The notes under the pieces: generated by a model
The model's database searches: none
The model's input: the letters and a program-made list of their open reading frames with translations, nothing else
Told to the model about the DNA's origin: nothing
Source: Sphingobium sp. YR768
GTDB lineage: Bacteria; Pseudomonadota; Alphaproteobacteria; Sphingomonadales; Sphingomonadaceae
Reading direction: 5' to 3'
Length of the DNA: 64,000 bases
Assembly (NCBI RefSeq): GCF_900111125.1
Contig: NZ_FOGE01000007.1
Coordinates: 124,001 to 188,000 of the forward strand
Part shown: positions 44,337-52,337 of the stretch, in pieces
How positions within the stretch are numbered: position 1 is the first letter of the stretch
How the letters are laid out: each line of letters begins with the position of its first letter
Made by a program: the position numbers and the translations under genes

Positions 44337-45162
44337 CGTTCTTGCCGTAGACCGCATCGAAGAATTCGGTCGCCGAGGCGACGAGGCGGTCGCGTTCGTG
44401 GCGCACGCCCGGCAGGATGTCGAAGCGCGCGTCGATGCCGCCCTCGCGCAACGAGCGTTCGAGACTGTTGGCACGCTCGACGCGGGTGACGCCGGCGTCG
44501 TTGGCACCCGGCATCCACGCGGCGCTGCCGGGCTTGTGCGTGATTTCCCAAGTGGCGTCGTCCGCCCGGCCAACCGCGACATGGACGCGCGTGCGCCGCA
44601 TCGAGGGCAGGTCGAGCCAGCGACCGAAGCGCGCCTCCATGTCGGCGACGCCGACCCACCAGTCGCGCTGTTCGTCGAGCAGCGTCACCGAGCCCGGCGA
44701 GCAGATCGATACGGCATCGAGCCGCTGTGGGTGCAGGTAGAAGAAGCGATGCGCAAAATGCGCGCCGCCCGAGAAGCCGAACAGCCCGAACCGGTCCGCG
44801 CCTATGTCGTATCGTTCGGCCACTTCGTCCACCATTGACAGGACAAGGGTGTCGAAGCGGATGTCGCCATATTCGATGTACTTGTAGTTCTCGCGGTCGC
44901 GCGGGTCGTCTATGCCGCAGGGGAACAGCGGGGCGATAACGATCAGCCCGTGCCGCTCTGCCAGCGGCGCGAAAAGGTCGCGTAGCGCCGCGTTGTCCCG
45001 CTCGGTGCCATGGATGGCGACAAGCACGCGTGCCTTCGCCGGATCGACTTCAGGGGGAACGTATAGGCAGTAGGAAAAGCGCTGGTCCGCCTTGCAGGCC
45101 GTGGCCGGCGTGCGCTTGAGGTCGTAGGCGGAAAAGCGCCCGGCTTCGGATAGGGTGGTCAT
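44323..45162 (-). CDS. Alpha/beta hydrolase, dienelactone-hydrolase/esterase type
   Basis: This hydrolase of 279 residues has VLVAIHGTERDN, the nucleophile elbow FGFSGGAHFAHRFF and a C-terminal acid/His region (GVRHERD). It lacks a clear signal peptide, so it is probably cytoplasmic. Siderophore esterases such as Fes and IroE belong to this superfamily, which makes cleavage of an imported chelator ester a reasonable guess. It is co-expressed with the aldolase below and follows the TonB receptor after a 117-base gap with a GC-rich hairpin. Confidence 0.78.
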   Translation of the reverse strand: MTTLSEAGRFSAYDLKRTPATACKADQRFSYCLYVPPEVDPAKARVLVAIHGTERDNAALRDLFAPLAERHGLIVIAPLFPCGIDDPRDRENYKYIEYGDIRFDTLVLSMVDEVAERYDIGADRFGLFGFSGGAHFAHRFFYLHPQRLDAVSICSPGSVTLLDEQRDWWVGVADMEARFGRWLDLPSMRRTRVHVAVGRADDATWEITHKPGSAAWMPGANDAGVTRVERANSLERSLREGGIDARFDILPGVRHERDRLVASATEFFDAVYGKNDVAA

Positions 45163-45179
45163 GTGGTATCCCGTATCGT

Positions 45180-45221
45180 GCCCTGCCGCCGGTCGGGTGA
45201 TCCGGGGGGCGGCGGCAGGGC
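45180..45221. repeat. GC-rich inverted repeat between the receptor and hydrolase genes
   Basis: GCCCTGCCGCC (45180-45190) and GGCGGCAGGGC (45211-45221) are perfect 11-base arms with a 20-base loop. There is no U-run on the minus-strand transcript, so a stable RNA hairpin that lowers downstream expression or protects the receptor mRNA is more likely than full termination. Confidence 0.6.
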
Positions 45222-45279
45222 GACGTTGCTCTGGCAGTCAGTAATTGGAGGCCGATAAGTGGTGGCCGGTAATCGGTAG

Positions 45280-47418
45280 TCAGTAATTCACGCCCATCTT
45301 GACGAAAATGGTCCGCCCCTCGGCCTTGCTGTAAAGCTCGTTGCGATTGAGGAGCTGGGAGTCGATCGAGTAGTAATCGGCATTCAGCAGGTTGCGCACG
45401 CCCACGCTGAAGTCGAACGGCGCGACCTTGAACCGGCTCGACAGGTCGATGCGATCGGTCGGGCGCACGCGGCCGGTGTAGTAGTTGCCGATGGGCGAGT
45501 CCGGGAAGGCGTTGCGGCTGCCTGAATGGTTGTACTGCGCGCTAACGCTCCAGTCGGCCGCGAGGTCGTGCTCCAGCATCAGGTTGAACTGGTCGGGGCC
45601 GATGCGGCGGCCGCTGAGCGGGGTATCCAGCTTGCCGTCCTGGTCGGCGTCGGTGCGCCCTTCGGTGTGGGCATAGTTCGCCGACCAGCGCGTCGCCGCG
45701 CCGATCTTGCCGCTGGCGGTGATCTCCCAGCCGTGGACGCGCTCCTTCTGGCGCAGGGTCGCGGCATCGTTGGGGTTGAGCGGGTCGATCACGAAGTCGG
45801 TGCCGAACTTCGCGGTGCTGATGAAGTAGGCAGCCGAATAGGTGACGCTGCCCAGCACCGTGCCGCGCAGGCCCAGTTCGTAGTTGTTGATGATCTGCGG
45901 CTCGGGATGGAACCCGTCGAGCGAGGTCGCGGACACGCGCCGCAGCGGCGATCCGATGTCGGGGATCGAGAAGCCTTGCGAGAAGCCGCCGAACACCTCG
46001 ACGGCGGGCGAGATCTTCGCCGTCGCGCCGATGTTGACCGGGGTGGCGTTATATTTGAGCTTGCCACCGGCGACGTGGACGTTGGTGAGCGCGGCAACGA
46101 AGTCGTCGATCTTCATGCGGAAAATGTCGTGGCGGATACCGGCGCGTAGGGTCAGCCAGTCGGTCAGCGGCTTTTCCAGCTGGATGAAGGCGGCGTAGTT
46201 CATCTGCTGCAGCGGCGGCGTGTAAGTGCGGCCGTCGCCAGGGGTGGCGGTCTGCGGGATCAGCGGTTGCTCGGTCTCGTCCCGGTTGACGTCGGCGCCC
46301 CACAGGATTTCGCCGTCGCCAAGCCCTAGCATTGCCAGCGGCGTGTTGAAGTCCATCTGCAGGCCGAGCTTCTTCGAACGGATCACGCTTTGCGTTCCCC
46401 CGAAGTTGGCGGCGTTGAACGAGAACACCGAATAGTTCTTCAGGTAATAGCCCTGCGCATGGAAGCTGCCGAGCAGGCTGTTGTTGAAGTACGACAGTGA
46501 CGAGATGAAGTTCCGGTTGACCGGGTCCATCGCGCGCGGATCGAGCTCGCCCTTGACGGCAGTTTCCTTGATGCCGGCGGCGATATTGCCCGCGACCGGG
46601 ATGTAGTCGCTGTCCTGGTGCTGGCGGTAGTAGTTGACCATGCCCTCGATGCGCTGGTCGCCGAAGTTGTAGCCGATCTTGCCGAACACGTCGTAGATTT
46701 CGGAATCGGCGATGCCGCCGAAATTGTTGGGATCGGGGGCGATGCGCTCGCCGTCCGCGTCGAACTGGCCGTTGGTCCGTTCGTAGCGGCCATTGAACGT
46801 CACGTCGAAGCCGCCGATCGCGCCCGATGCGCTTTGCTCGATCGCCGGGTTGAGGCTGTCCTTGAAGTGCTGGGTGGAGAAGCCCGTCGAGAGTTCGGTG
46901 CGGAACTTCCACTCGTCCGAGGCGCTGCCCCGGCGCGTCACGTAGTTGATGATGCCGCCCGCGCCGCCCTGGCCGTAGAGCGCCGAGGCGCCGCGGATCA
47001 CCTCGATGCTCTGGATCGCGTTGGGCGAGATCAGGCGCAAGTCGCGGCCGCCGTCGCGCAGTGGGTTGGAGATGGGGATACCGTCGATGAAGACGCGCAA
47101 CGGGCGGCCGCGCAGGCTCTGCGTGACGTTGGCGGCGGTGTTGCTCGATGCGGCGAGGCCGGGGATGGTGGCGGCAAGGACCGAGCCGAGGTCGTTGGTG
47201 ACCGAGAGCTGCTGGTCGAGCCGGGCCTTGTCGACCACGGTGGAGGAACCGGGGAAAGTTTCGAGCGTGTCTGCGATGCGCGATCCGGTGACGACGATGT
47301 CACCGCCGATGACATTGTCGGCCGAGGCCACGTCCTGCGCCAGTGCGGGGGCGGTGAGTACCGGCGAGGCAAGGGTGCAAAGCGCGGCGGTGCAAAGCAA
47401 ATTCGTTACGTTTTTCAT
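45280..47418 (-). CDS. TonB-dependent receptor, carboxylate/hydroxamate-siderophore type
   Basis: This receptor has 712 residues. A signal peptide (LLCTAALCTLASPVLTAPAL then AQD) is followed by a plug with DLGSVLAATIPGLAAS, QSLRGRPLRVFIDGIPISN and EVIRGASALYGQGGAGGIINYVTRR. I recall the LRGR...IDGIP...GAGGIINY pattern from receptors for citrate-based and related siderophores. The barrel ends in VKMGVNY, an aromatic residue. It lies inside the twelve-gene operon and has its own 78-base leader with a 15-base motif shared with the operon's main promoter region. Confidence 0.92.
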   Translation of the reverse strand: MKNVTNLLCTAALCTLASPVLTAPALAQDVASADNVIGGDIVVTGSRIADTLETFPGSSTVVDKARLDQQLSVTNDLGSVLAATIPGLAASSNTAANVTQSLRGRPLRVFIDGIPISNPLRDGGRDLRLISPNAIQSIEVIRGASALYGQGGAGGIINYVTRRGSASDEWKFRTELSTGFSTQHFKDSLNPAIEQSASGAIGGFDVTFNGRYERTNGQFDADGERIAPDPNNFGGIADSEIYDVFGKIGYNFGDQRIEGMVNYYRQHQDSDYIPVAGNIAAGIKETAVKGELDPRAMDPVNRNFISSLSYFNNSLLGSFHAQGYYLKNYSVFSFNAANFGGTQSVIRSKKLGLQMDFNTPLAMLGLGDGEILWGADVNRDETEQPLIPQTATPGDGRTYTPPLQQMNYAAFIQLEKPLTDWLTLRAGIRHDIFRMKIDDFVAALTNVHVAGGKLKYNATPVNIGATAKISPAVEVFGGFSQGFSIPDIGSPLRRVSATSLDGFHPEPQIINNYELGLRGTVLGSVTYSAAYFISTAKFGTDFVIDPLNPNDAATLRQKERVHGWEITASGKIGAATRWSANYAHTEGRTDADQDGKLDTPLSGRRIGPDQFNLMLEHDLAADWSVSAQYNHSGSRNAFPDSPIGNYYTGRVRPTDRIDLSSRFKVAPFDFSVGVRNLLNADYYSIDSQLLNRNELYSKAEGRTIFVKMGVNY

Positions 47419-47446
47419 GCGTGTACCATCCCTGTATCTTTTTGAG

Positions 47447-47461
47447 AGAATAGTAGCCAAT
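47447..47461 (-). promoter_or_regulatory. Shared 15-base motif before the receptor gene
   Basis: On the minus strand this reads ATTGGCTACTATTCT, 29 bases before the receptor ATG. The identical 15 bases occur on the plus strand at 49260-49274, in the gap between the GntR gene and the operon start. An operator for the GntR protein is the natural guess. Confidence 0.55.
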
Positions 47462-47496
47462 TTTCTCTCAGTTAAATTTTTTAGCGTGCAAACCGA

Positions 47497-48366
47497 TCAG
47501 ACCACGCTCAGGAAGGCTTCGAGTGTGTCGAAGTAAGCTTCTGGCTGCTCGTAGAAGGGCATGTGCGAGCTTTGCTCGAACACCCGGATGTGCGAGTTCG
47601 GCATCGCCGCGTGCATCAGGTACGAGCAGGCCGGCGTCAGCTCGTCGTAGCGCCCGCACAGCACCAGCGCGGGCACGGTGATCGCGTCCATGGCGGGGAT
47701 GCGGTTCCACGCCTTCATGTTGCCGGTATAGGTGAACTCGTTCGGGCCCTGCATGGTCTGGTAGGGCCCTATGTTCCAGTCGGCGAGGGCTTCGGTGAGA
47801 CTGGCGGGCCACTCGGCCAGACGGCAGACGTGGCGGTAGTTGAGGAGCGCGATCGCCGCCTTATATTCGGGGTGGTCGAGGCTGCCTTCGGCCTCGCGCG
47901 CGACCATCATCGCCACCGTCTCTGGCCCGAGTGCTCCGCGCAGGCGCTGGAGTTCGCCGATCAGGTGCGGGATGTCGCAGGCGCCATCGGCGGCGATGTA
48001 GCTCTTCACCTTGTCCGGATGGGTCAGGCAGTATTCGGTGCCGAGCCAGGTTCCCCAGCTGTGGCCGAGGAAGTGGACCTGCCCCAGATCCAGCGCGCCG
48101 CGCACCTGCTCGGCCTCGGCGACGTAGCGCTCTAGGGTCCACAAGGCCGGGTTGTCGGGCCGGTCCGAGGCGCCGCAGCCCAGTTGGTCCCACGCAACGA
48201 CGCGGTATCCGCGCCCGGCGAGCACGGCGTGCGGCTCACGCAAGTAAAGGCTGGGCAGGCCGGGGCCGCCGTTGGCGAGAAATAGCGTTTCCGGCCCGTT
48301 GCCATAGACATAGGCGGCGACCTCGAAGCCTTCGGCGAGGCGGATGCGTTCGACTTTCGGGGTCAT
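47497..48366 (-). CDS. Proline iminopeptidase-family alpha/beta hydrolase
   Basis: This hydrolase of 289 residues has the oxyanion motif NGGPGLP, the nucleophile in LGHSWGTWLGTEY, acid in CGRYDELTP and His in QSSHMPFYEQPE. This matches S33 proline iminopeptidases and related amide/lactone hydrolases. ATG 48366 overlaps the nitrilase stop (ATGA). With the neighbouring nitrilase-type amidase it suggests stepwise cutting of amide bonds in an imported molecule. Confidence 0.85.
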   Translation of the reverse strand: MTPKVERIRLAEGFEVAAYVYGNGPETLFLANGGPGLPSLYLREPHAVLAGRGYRVVAWDQLGCGASDRPDNPALWTLERYVAEAEQVRGALDLGQVHFLGHSWGTWLGTEYCLTHPDKVKSYIAADGACDIPHLIGELQRLRGALGPETVAMMVAREAEGSLDHPEYKAAIALLNYRHVCRLAEWPASLTEALADWNIGPYQTMQGPNEFTYTGNMKAWNRIPAMDAITVPALVLCGRYDELTPACSYLMHAAMPNSHIRVFEQSSHMPFYEQPEAYFDTLEAFLSVV

Positions 48367-49196
48367 GCGGCGCTCTCGATGGCAAAGGCGCGGTCGGGCG
48401 CGAGCGAGGGGATCGCGGCGCGGAAACGGGCCACTTCGGCAAGGTCGAGGTCGGCTACGATGAAGCTGGGCTCGTCGCCCGCCTCGGCGAGCACGCAGCC
48501 CCAAGGATCGACGATCAGCGAATGGCCGTGGCTGTGCCGCGCGCCGTAGTGGTGCCCGCACTGCGCCGGGGCGACGACGAAGCAGCCGGTCTCGATCGCC
48601 CGGGCGCGCAGCAGGGGCTCCCAGTGCAACGGGCCAGTCATGCTGCTGAAGGCCGCCGGGGCGGCGATCATCGCTGCGCCATGCCCCGCCAGCGCGCGGT
48701 GCAGGTACGGGAAGCGCACGTCGTAGCAGATGCTGAGGCCGAGGTTGCCCCAGGGCAGCGGCGTCACCACCGCGCGGCGGCCGGCCTCGTAGAAGTCGGA
48801 TTCGCGGAAGGTATCGCCGTTGGGCAGGTCCACGTCGAACATGTGGATCTTGTCGTAGCGCGCGGCCACGTTGCCGTCAGGGGCGAACAGCAGCGAGCGG
48901 TTGGCCGGGCGGCCATGCTCGGCGAGTACCGAAACCGAACCGGCGAGCAGCCATACAGCGTGCGACCGTGCGAAGGCCGCGCAGGCGAGGACGGCGGCGT
49001 GGCTGTCCTCTGGCCGGACATAGTCGAGCAGTTCCTCGCACGTTGGAACGAGGCAGTCGAACGCCTCGGGCAGCGCAATCATCTGCGCGCCGACCTGGGC
49101 CGCCTGCGTGGCGAGATCAATCGCCTCGGCGACGCTGCGGGTATGATCGGGCGTCGCGCGGCTCTGCACGCACGCCACCTTGAATGTCGCGGTCAA
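48363..49196 (-). CDS. Carbon-nitrogen hydrolase (nitrilase superfamily), first gene of the chelator operon
   Basis: This is an amidase of 277 residues with the Glu-Lys-Cys triad: ALPEAFD, YDKIHMFDVD and LSICYDVRFPYLHR. The layout fits the Nit1/omega-amidase branch, which acts on small carboxamides such as 2-oxoglutaramate or deaminated glutathione. It opens the long minus-strand operon, divergent from the GntR gene. Releasing ammonia or an amine from an amide-linked substrate is likely. Confidence 0.88.
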   Translation of the reverse strand: MTATFKVACVQSRATPDHTRSVAEAIDLATQAAQVGAQMIALPEAFDCLVPTCEELLDYVRPEDSHAAVLACAAFARSHAVWLLAGSVSVLAEHGRPANRSLLFAPDGNVAARYDKIHMFDVDLPNGDTFRESDFYEAGRRAVVTPLPWGNLGLSICYDVRFPYLHRALAGHGAAMIAAPAAFSSMTGPLHWEPLLRARAIETGCFVVAPAQCGHHYGARHSHGHSLIVDPWGCVLAEAGDEPSFIVADLDLAEVARFRAAIPSLAPDRAFAIESAA

Positions 49197-49259
49197 AATT
49201 CGGCCTCCCTGTCGGAGCTATGAGCATGCTTGGAAATAGGCGCGTTTATATGTGTATAG

Positions 49260-49274
49260 ATTGGCTACTATTCT
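49260..49274 (+). promoter_or_regulatory. Shared 15-base motif in the GntR/nitrilase gap
   Basis: ATTGGCTACTATTCT is identical to the minus-strand motif at 47447-47461. It lies 64 bases upstream of the nitrilase start and before the GntR start, a suitable place to control both. Confidence 0.55.
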
Positions 49275-49388
49275 GAACGTGTCAATACGCAATTGTGCTT
49301 TCGCAGTTTTTCTATGCAACGCTGTCGCCGCGTGATCCTCTGGTCCACAGCGACGAGTGAAGCTAAAGGAGGCGCTGAGGAGAAGATT

Positions 49389-50039
49389 TTGGCGACTATT
49401 CAACTTTCGGCGCGCAAGGCCCGCAGCCCCAGCACTCTTATCCTGCGGATGGAGGAAGACCTGCTGTCCGGTCATTTCAGGCCGGGCGAATGGTTGAAGC
49501 AGGCCGATATCGAGGAACGTTACGAGGCAAACCGATTCGACGTGCGCATGGCGCTCAAGGATTTGAGTGCGCGGCGGATGTTGGAGCACCTGCCGAATCG
49601 CGGCTACCGCGTTTCGTCTCTGAGCGACAAGGAGCGTTCAGACCTGTTGGAAACGCGCGCGATTTTAGAGCGTGCGGCGATGATGTTGGCGGCACGCAAT
49701 GTGACCGCTCAGGATCTGGCGGACCTGCGCGAAGTTCTCGACAATTTCGCTGCGAACATGCTCAGTGGTGACCTCGTGTACCTACGCCAGCTCAATGCGG
49801 CGTTTCACGACCGGCTCTATGCGATTTGCGGCAATGCCGTGTTGGAAGAGCAGATCCAGGCGCTGCGGCATCGGGCGCAGAACGGCTTCCGGGGCGGCTG
49901 GCGCACCGTGGAAAGTATCGGGCGTAGCCACGAGGATCACGTCCAGATGTTCAAGCTTCTGGAAGCAGGGAATGGCGAAGAGTTGGTCCGCCTGGTCGAT
50001 CGGCATCTTCATCTGCGCGACCAGACTGGTGCCGAATGA
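49389..50039 (+). CDS. GntR-family regulator with FCD domain
   Basis: This regulator has about 216 residues from TTG 49389, which follows GAGGAG by six bases. In-frame ATG 49314 and an earlier GTG lack a ribosome site. The winged helix is LILRMEEDLLSGHFRPGEWL then KQADIEERYEANRFDVRMAL. The effector domain is all-helical with FCD metal-ligand histidines (NAAFHDRLY, SHEDHVQM, RHLHLRD). FCD regulators usually sense a pathway acid. It is divergent from the nitrilase-to-PepSY operon. Confidence 0.85.
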   Translation: MATIQLSARKARSPSTLILRMEEDLLSGHFRPGEWLKQADIEERYEANRFDVRMALKDLSARRMLEHLPNRGYRVSSLSDKERSDLLETRAILERAAMMLAARNVTAQDLADLREVLDNFAANMLSGDLVYLRQLNAAFHDRLYAICGNAVLEEQIQALRHRAQNGFRGGWRTVESIGRSHEDHVQMFKLLEAGNGEELVRLVDRHLHLRDQTGAE

Positions 50040-50100
50040 ATGGCGTTCCCGTTTAGTCATCGAGCGTATGCTGCCGCCGAACCGCATCAAGGGACCCACA

Positions 50101-50470
50101 TCAAGGATTGGGCGGCATCGGAGATTTCGGCATCGACGCCTGCAGCCGCGCTGACGGTACCAATTCCGCAGGCCGGCTTGCGATCCAACCAGTGCGTCGC
50201 ACGGTTCGCGGCGGGGACGTCTCCACCCGGACAAACGCCGACGGATCCGGCAACTGCTTCCGCGCGCCACTCCACTGCCCGATCGTACTGCCGCTGCTGA
50301 GACTTCCTGACCCATTTGCGCAGTGGATTGGCGTTGAGACCGTGCTCCAGCGCAAACCCCGCCATCGATATGCCCGGCTCGAGGCACGCCTCAACCAACC
50401 GTCCCTTTCCCGCCGGATCATAATAGCGCCGGCCGTTACTCGCCACCCTCACAACCTCGAGTTCGTTCAT
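50101..50470 (-). pseudogene. IS66-type TnpA, frameshifted
   Basis: From ATG 50470 the frame reads MNELEVVRVASNGRRYYDPA and GRLVEACLEPGISMAGFALE then HGLNANPLRKWVRK, the helix-turn-helix of the IS66 accessory protein. After a shift near 50290 the second frame continues LPDPSAFVRVETSPP and RLQASMP, typical of TnpA ends. It stops at 50101. The tnpB and tnpC genes are absent, so the element is a remnant. Confidence 0.7.
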
Positions 50471-50575
50471 AGGAGCCCATTGACGCCATCTCCATGTGTC
50501 CGCCTCATCCTTGGTGGACACAACCTTCACAATCACGTCACTTAACCGAACAGGTGCGCGGAATCTCGCGCTTAC
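50101..50575 (-). mobile_element. Remnant of an IS66-family element
   Basis: On the minus strand the element begins at 50575 with GTAAGCGC, the usual IS66 terminus, and runs into the broken tnpA. The other end was not found. Its insertion cuts the recombinase gene at 50576. Confidence 0.6.
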
Positions 50576-50738
50576 CATCCTCTAACCCCAGAAGATCAGG
50601 TGAACGGCCAAAATGACGGCTGAACTGCTTGACCGCGTGAATGTAGGAGCGCTGCGTTGCAGGCGACAGGGTGCGCAGGCTCATATCATCGATCATACCA
50701 TGACGCAGCGGGCTTACCGCTGCCGTGGCGCCAGTCAT
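50576..50738 (-). pseudogene. 5' fragment of a tyrosine recombinase (IS91-associated type)
   Basis: Only the N-terminal SAM-like domain is left, about 54 codons: VSPLRHGMIDDMSLRTLSPA then SYIHAVKQFSRHFGRSPDLL. Such recombinases accompany IS91-like elements. The frame is cut by the IS66-type terminus at 50575, and no catalytic domain is found. Confidence 0.65.
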
Positions 50739-50931
50739 CGGATGGTCCCCTGATTGAAAGTTGGTCCAGCGACCAAACCATCTCATCAGGAGGCAATTCT
50801 GGCCATGACCCGCCCGTCTGCCGCGTCAGCGGGTTAGTTCAATCCCAAATATCAATACTTTGCCAAAGTAGGCTAGTAGCTTTGAGCACGCGACCGCGAA
50901 CAGCAGGCATTCGTCCGAGCCATGGGAGGCG

Positions 50932-51600
50932 TTATCGTAACCAAACGCGGCGCGTCGGAAAATCGATCACCAAGCGAAAGCGTCCGAGATAGTCAGCGCC
51001 AATGATCATCGCCGGCTCGTCTTGAAGACCGAATGTTTCGAAAACGGGTAGATCGGCAATGCGGATCGACGTTACGCCCAGTTCGCGGCCAAGCAAATGG
51101 ACCGAGCGAGTTTGTCCCGGCCGCAAGGAGGAAGCGCTGTTTGTTGCACCATATACCGTCGTGGACATCCCCGCCCGGTCCACCGCGATCTGCGCCAGAT
51201 TCGCAAAGCGGGTGTTGATACGAGTCTCGCGTGCGCCGGTGTCGATGACGCCCCATCCAGTTACGCCATTCACCTTTACGGGCACGGCGAGCAGCCCGCC
51301 ATTGACCGAGCGGGCGGGCACGGCGGGTCCCAGCGATCCGACCAGGGCCTTGGCCTCGGCGCCGTCCAGCAGCGATAGGCGGGCAGATGGGAGATCGAAG
51401 TCCACGAGATAGCCGCCCATCACGTCGAGGACGATGATACCCGCCATCACCGTACCATCGGCACGTTCAGGCAGTTCACTCGCCACGATCGGCCCCATCG
51501 TCCTGCCGTCGACTTCCAGACGCGTGATGCGGCGTAGCGGCAGTGACGCCGCGCCTGTCTGGCCTACGATCTGCTCCTGCCCGGCGAGTTCGAGCCGAGC
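50932..51600 (-). pseudogene. Retropepsin-like aspartic protease, 5'-truncated
   Basis: About 220 codons of a two-domain aspartic protease remain: EVDGRTMGPIVASELPERAD, DVMGGYLVDFDLPSARLSLL, the second catalytic motif VIDTGARET and GADYLGRFRLVIDFPTRRVWL at the natural C-terminus. The first catalytic Asp-Thr-Gly and the signal peptide are missing. Upstream of about 51600 the frame runs into sequence antisense to the haem oxygenase fragment. The gene was cut at this junction. Confidence 0.7.
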
Positions 51601-52150
51601 TTCAGTATCTCTTCCACCGCGACGTGGCCGCCCTCTATGCGGATGCACGTCTCCAGGCAGCCTTCCCTGATCTCGTCCAGCGCTGCCGCCTCCCGCTCGT
51701 TACGGCCGACATGGAGGATCTCGGCGTTGCCGCACCGGACGCCGGCACGCCAGCTTTCGTCGCCGGTGCCACGGTGGACGTGGGGATTGCGCTGGGCTGG
51801 CTCTATGTCGCCGAAGGCTCGAACATGGGCGCTGCCCTCTCCGCAAGGAGGCGCAAAAGCTCGGCCTCACCGATGATGTCGGTGCGCGCCATCTCGCCCC
51901 TGCGCCCGAGGGCCCCGCGCCGCACTGGCGCGCATTTGTGGCCGCCCTCGATGCGGTCGCTCTGACCGAACATGAGGAGAAGCGCGCCGAAGAAGGTGCG
52001 TTGGAAGCCTTCATGCGGGTCCAGGCCCATGTCGATGCGCGTCTTGGACCTCGTTATATGGCGGAAGCCCGGTCGCAGGTCGGTACGGAAACCTGGCCGA
52101 CCGAGCCTATGGCCAAAGATCGAGCGGGCGCATGCCGTTCGATTCAATAG
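51590..52150 (+). pseudogene. Biliverdin-producing haem oxygenase-like gene, 5'-truncated and frameshifted
   Basis: The frame starts abruptly at ELQYLFHRDVAALYADARLQ, about 40-50 residues into the normal protein and lacking the haem-ligand histidine region. It continues VTADMEDLG and LGWLYVAEGSNMGAAL. A one-base loss near 51836-51842 then moves it to the frame LRKEAQKLGLTDDVGARHLA and HWRAFVAALDAVAL, ending at 52150. Haem oxygenases release iron and biliverdin, often next to phytochromes. The copy cannot make an active enzyme. Bases 52151-52337 hold nothing I recognise. Confidence 0.7.
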
Positions 52151-52337
52151 CGAGTATTCAGATGCCATTGCAGGTTGTGCTGCGCGATGCCGTCATCCAG
52201 GCAATCCGGCTACTGCTCGATAACTCCACTCGCACAAACTACCCTACGCTGACGCGACCTGACCATGACGCCGCGACATTGGGCCTGAAAGTTGCGCGCC
52301 ATTGTCCTGCGAATTGGGATGAAGTCGAAAATTGTCG

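Noticed and set aside
50804..50836. Short ATG frame after AGGAGG on the plus strand
   Set aside because: It encodes only about ten residues before a stop and lies in insertion-sequence debris.
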